From Brucella oryzae (GTDB lineage Bacteria > Pseudomonadota > Alphaproteobacteria > Rhizobiales > Rhizobiaceae): a stretch of 64,000 bases of DNA. The notes beneath the pieces were generated by a model. It made no database searches and was not told where the DNA came from. It saw only the letters and a program-made list of their open reading frames with translations. Position numbers and translations under genes: made by a program. The stretch lies in NCBI GenBank assembly GCA_012103035.1, contig JAAVLL010000003.1, positions 1 to 64,000 of the forward strand, given 5' to 3'. This document shows, in pieces, positions 60,602 to 64,000 of this stretch (its first letter is position 1; every line of letters starts with the position of its first letter).

Positions 60602-61824
60602 TTACGCAGAGACTTGTCCGCCATTGGCCTTCATCCCTGAAAACAGAAGCTGACTGATTGAAAAGGTCCCTCCCTCGCCTTCTGTGTCAGAGATCGCAGA
60701 TATCCACCAGGTGAGTTGATCGACGCCAGTTTCTGCAGGATCCACGCAATAGCAGTTGAAGCGGTTTCTGCCCCCATGAAATGTATAGCTTCCTGATAGG
60801 CTGACTGACTGATGCCGAGAAAGCCAGAGACAATTCGCGAAGCATCGAAAAGCTCACGCCATGTGTTAATCCCTTTAGCACCATACTCACGGATATCTGG
60901 ACAGGTTCGAAGCACTTGATCGAGAGAAATTGAAGTTCGAGTTCGATCAGAGTTTTCACTTTCGCTGTCGACAGGAACGGATGCTTCCGACGAAAGCACC
61001 TTCAAATCAATCTTTTCGCCATTTTGAGATTCAAAAAGGGATTCTGGCAGGGATTCATTATGCTGCCGCTTAGATTGAGCGACGCTGCCGCTCATTTCTG
61101 GAACAATCTCTATTGTTTTCAAAGCGATAGCTATTTCGCGACCAATGGCTTCAAGATCGGCCTTGATAGCGGACAGTTCATCAAGAGATGCGCGGCGAGG
61201 GATAGCGTCGACAATGGCACGGAAACGAATGAACAATGCTTCGAGACGCTCACTGAGCTCACCTGTTTCTTTGGCGCTATCCGCAAAAGCTGCCGCCATA
61301 TCTCGGCGCATGACCGACACTTCGTCGCGAAGACGCTTCAGTGTTTTCTGATCGGCGAGAATTTTATCCGCGATTGCAGCAATTTCAGATGCGCGATCGA
61401 GCAAGGGCGCAAATGAAAAGCCGAAAGCAAGCTCGACGCCGCCTTCCCTATCTTTATGAGCATAGCGTTTGCGCGTCGGACTATCTTTGCGCGCAATGAT
61501 CCCAGCTTCAATCAGAGATGCCAGATGTCGGCGCAATGTGGACTCCGGCATGCCATGGGCGCGTAGCGAAAGCTGTCTATTGGATGGGAAAACGACGATG
61601 CCGCTTTTCTCAAGTAATTCATCGTCAGGCAGAAATGACAACAGCGAACTCAGCACAGCAAGGCAACGATCATTGAGTTCGAGTGCTGATTTGGCCACAC
61701 AGAGCTGTTTGTAGATTACCCAGCGGTTTACGCCCCTCCTTTGCCTTTTCTGTAGCTCAGGATTTTGGGTAAACGTCTTCATTCGCCCACATAGTGTGGA
61801 CGTGATAGTCTCCAGAATTTGCAT
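60602..61824 (-). CDS. repC: plasmid replication initiator RepC
   Basis: About 407 residues. N-terminal winged-helix DNA-binding region (VNRWVIYKQLCVAKSALELN, DRCLAVLSSLLSFLPDDELL, FPSNRQLSLRAHGMPESTLR, RHLASLIEAGIIARKDSPTR) and C-terminal domain (AYQEAIHFMGAETASTAIAW, LASINSPGGYLRSLTQKARE). RepC starts replication at an origin lying within its own gene. As read it stops at 60631; adding one T to the T4 run (A4 at 60661-60664) gives the family-like end ISQLLFSGMKANGGQVSA, stop 60602. The start ATG at 61824 has a good RBS (GAGAGGAA). Last gene of repABC. Confidence 0.92.
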
Positions 61825-61883
61825 TTCCTCTCACCTTTCGAAAGGCAAAAGAAATCCACCCGCCAAAATGACGCTTAAGACTC

Positions 61884-61969
61884 TTGACACTGATTCATGG
61901 AAATGCGATTCTCAGACTTGCTAAAGATCGAGAGAGGCTTCCATACGGCGACGTTTTGGGGGCCTTTTT
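61884..61969 (+). ncRNA. counter-transcribed RNA between repB and repC (with promoter and terminator)
   Basis: On the strand opposite to repABC: TTGACA (61884-61889), a 17-base spacer, GATTCT (61907-61912), then about 50 nt ending in a hairpin. AGGCTTCC (61935-61942) pairs with GGGGGCCT (61958-61965) using two G-U pairs, followed by TTTTT. All repABC plasmids encode such a ctRNA here; it limits repC expression and determines incompatibility. Transcript limits of about 61919-61969 are predicted. Confidence 0.65.
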
Positions 61970-61978
61970 CTTTGCGTG

Positions 61979-63018
61979 TTATTCTCCGTTCTTACTGATA
62001 TTTGACTGGCTAAATTCGTCGTAAAGCGAGTCCATTCTGCTAGCTAGCCATTCTGCAAAACTGTTTGCATTTCTATTCGTAAGTTCGATAGCTACCTTTT
62101 TCGCGCGATGGTTCATCAGGAGATTTAATGAACCATCATTCGAAGCCCAACGATTAGTGCTGGTGCCGGTACTTGTCTTCTTCGGAGCTAAGGATTTAGG
62201 CGCTGCCAGATACTCGCAGGCTTTTGAAAACGCTCATTACTTTCCAAAGACCTTATGTTGTCCGCGGACAACTCCCGAACAAGGCAATCGGAGTTTTCGG
62301 AAGAAATCAGATCGCCAAACTCCATCCAACGCCTTCTACCGATTTCAGGGGCCGCACCAATCAACTCGATAACCTCAACGGAAATCTGCTTTACGACGGA
62401 TAACATTTTTGACACAGCGGCTTTGTCGACTGCAAGCGATGACATTATGACATCTCTTTCAAACCCCTTTGTCTCAAGCGTTTAGCGAACAAAGCCCGTT
62501 CAATATATGAGAGATTTGTACGAGCATTATTCTCTTGACCTTGATTGATAACGAGCTGCTCATCTGTCAAATCGCGGACGATTGCGCGGACTTTTTCCTA
62601 AAATTTTAGCCGCTGCTAAGCGTCGGTGCCCAAACGCTACCTGATAGCGATCTTGGTTTGCAGGATTAGGCCTTACAAGTATCGGGACGAGCTGGCCGCT
62701 TTCACGAATTTGCGCTACGAGTTCGGAAAGTTCGGTTTGATCGATCTCGAGCCGATCCGAGACAAAAGATCCGTCAATCAAGCTGGGTTCTAGCTCTACG
62801 ACTACTTGTCCTTCTGAAAGCTGCCTTTCAAGTTCATCGACGCGTTCGACTTTCTGTGTGATGTTTGTCAAAGATTTTGTAATTCCACCCACCGGGGCAC
62901 TCCGTGCAGATGGTACGAAACCCGCCAGCGGCCTGGACTTCGTGATATCGGAATCAGGTGTCTTCGGGGACATTGCAGCAGTATCCAATGATACGCCGAT
63001 AAGATTCTTACGCGCCAT
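61979..63018 (-). pseudogene. repB: plasmid partition protein RepB (ParB family), frameshifted
   Basis: MARKNLIGVSLDTAAMSPKT, then VVVELEPSLIDGSFVSDRLE, SGQLVPILVRPNPANQDRYQ, VAFGHRRLAAAKILGK (ParB/Srx N-domain) and, in another frame, an HTH region INQGQENNARTNLSYIERAL, SSLAVDKAAVSKMLSVVKQI. The C-terminus KVAIELTNRNANSFAEWLAS is the dimerisation helix. Breaks near 62600 (run of A on the sense strand), 62455 and 62210. It binds parS and, with RepA, segregates the plasmid. It starts 3 bases after repA. Confidence 0.87.
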
Positions 63019-63021
63019 TGA

Positions 63022-64000
63022 TCACTTCCTCCCCACGTGGCTCTCAAAAGCAATTCGATCTCCCCGTTCACGGCGTTCAGTGAATCCATTGCGCGGTCAT
63101 ACGTGCCACGAATGAATTGTGAGCGTTCCACCTCGTAGAGTGTCTGCTTAGTTACGCCAGCATCTGAAATCGCTGTGGACTTCAACATAGCATTCTGAAG
63201 CATCCGATTACCAAAAATAGCCCTCATAAATCCTGTCATCTGACTTTGAGGGCCGTCATTAGGTTCGTAACGAGTTACGAGATAACGCATCCAATCGTAA
63301 CTTGTTCGGCCGCCGGCCCGTTCCACGACCGCCATGAGTTCACTCGTCATCGCAAGAAACTGGCTCATAGACATGACATCGAGCATTTGTGGATGAACAG
63401 TGATTAACACACCCGTAGCAGCACACAGGGCTGACATCGTTAGAAAGCCCAACTGAGGAGGGCAATCGATAACGACAACGTCATAAAGGCTCTCTATATC
63501 GGCGATAACTTCGCCTATTCGAGCGAAGAACATGCTTTCGGCACGTCCGTGGTAATCGCCTTTGGTGTTTCATGTTCGAATTCCATAAGTTCCAGGTTAC
63601 CTGGAATGACGTGGAGATTAGGCGTATACGTAGCACGCACGATCTCAGTAATGTTGCGGGGTGCTTCGTATCGAATAGCACCGTAAAGTGTTTCGCTCTC
63701 ACCAACGTCCAGTTCAGGTTGATGTCCAAAAGTGCCGATAGAGATGCCTGAGGATCAAGATCGATCGCAAGCACGCGATATCCACGTAACGCGAGAAACT
63801 GGGCGAGGTGCGCAGATGTGGTGGTCTTGGCTGATCCACCCTTAAAATTCATTACCGCTAACACTTGGAGCTTTTCATTAGCTCTTCGCGTTGGGACATA
63901 TTTAGGCGCCCCGTTCTTCTCATCTAATGATCTACGAATGCGATCCATGTCGTCCGGCGAGTACATACGTCGGCCATTTGGCATAGGTTCTGGGCCATGG
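63022..64000 (-). pseudogene. repA: plasmid partition ATPase RepA (ParA family), 5' end outside window, frameshifted
   Basis: Reads in from the window edge with PMPNGRRMYSPDDMDRIRRS, then the deviant Walker A region QVLAVMNFKGGSAKTTTSAH, YRVLAIDLDPQASLSALLDI, and in another frame IESLYDVVVIDCPPQLGFLT and GRTSYDWMRYLVTRYEPNDG. The P-loop has Ala where most RepA proteins have Gly (KGGSAKTTT). Frame changes lie near 63690 and 63540. One more G in the G4 run at about 63033-63036 ends the protein as WGRK with a stop at 63022. RepA drives partition and represses its own operon. Confidence 0.88.

Noticed and set aside
1-64000. CRISPR arrays, rRNA or tRNA genes
   Set aside because: No regularly spaced repeat series, no rRNA-like stretch and no cloverleaf with CCA-type end were noticed. 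The only short tandem repeats are the three 9-bp units at 17434.
1-64000. Genuine genome decay as the explanation for all frameshifts
   Set aside because: The indels concentrate in homopolymers, spare no functional class and leave codon-level sequence undisturbed. Decay would also bring in-frame stops and missense changes, which are rare here. It is kept only as an alternative.

Overview
The window looks like a piece of a repABC plasmid from an alphaproteobacterium of the order Hyphomicrobiales (Rhizobiales), probably Brucella/Ochrobactrum-like or a Rhizobiaceae relative. Evidence: a RepA-RepB-RepC replication and partition locus at the right edge (60.4-64.0 kb, minus strand), an interrupted rhizobial 'RHE_PE00001 family' gene beside it, SyrB-like genes, a BigR/Blh sulfide operon and many IS elements. 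No rRNA, tRNA or CRISPR was seen.

Layout. (1) 0-10 kb: a PepSY-flavodoxin-reductase gene overlapping apbE, a P1B metal ATPase, a VIT-family metal transporter, the blh-bigR-tauE operon with its AT-rich operator, and a fused TRAP permease. (2) 10.4-21.3 kb: a mobile-element zone with two near-identical IS6-family copies, two IS3-family elements, a third unrelated IS6-family element, remnants of an IS110 transposase, a thermonuclease, a flavohemoglobin and a cytosine methyltransferase, SyrB-like genes, and an Xre/RES toxin-antitoxin pair. (3) 21.3-23.4 kb: a 5'-truncated KefB-type antiporter and a DUF924 gene. (4) 23.6-43.5 kb: about 20 minus-strand genes for uptake and breakdown of an aromatic compound through gentisate. 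Two units start with a shared 27-bp upstream motif. One unit holds a branched-chain-type ABC transporter, an SDR, an aldo/keto reductase, a small monooxygenase and a LysR regulator. The other holds HyuA/HyuB (HyuB carries an acetone-carboxylase-gamma-like zinc domain), an SDR, an aldehyde dehydrogenase, a class II aldolase and the 3-hydroxybenzoate-to-fumarate/pyruvate route. (5) 43.7-48.7 kb: IS3 inserted in a Tn3 transposase remnant, two tandem paralogous HTH-like/transmembrane/periplasmic proteins of unknown function, and a divergent small secreted protein. (6) 48.9-55.8 kb: a GntR regulator divergent from an operon with an NMT1-type ABC transporter, a dihydropyrimidinase/hydantoinase, an SDR, a DUF1445 protein and a GlcG-like protein. 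(7) 55.9-64 kb: an orphan hypothetical gene, the RHE_PE00001 gene split by an IS66-type element, a candidate parS, repC, a counter-transcribed RNA, repB and repA (running off the window).

A caution applies everywhere. Most genes, including transposases and repABC, are broken by single-base losses, very often in runs of 3-6 identical bases. In nearly every case the next frame continues the same protein. This looks more like homopolymer sequencing error than decay, but the sequence alone cannot prove it. Genes entered as 'pseudogene' may therefore be intact in the organism. Spans given are those of the reconstructed gene.
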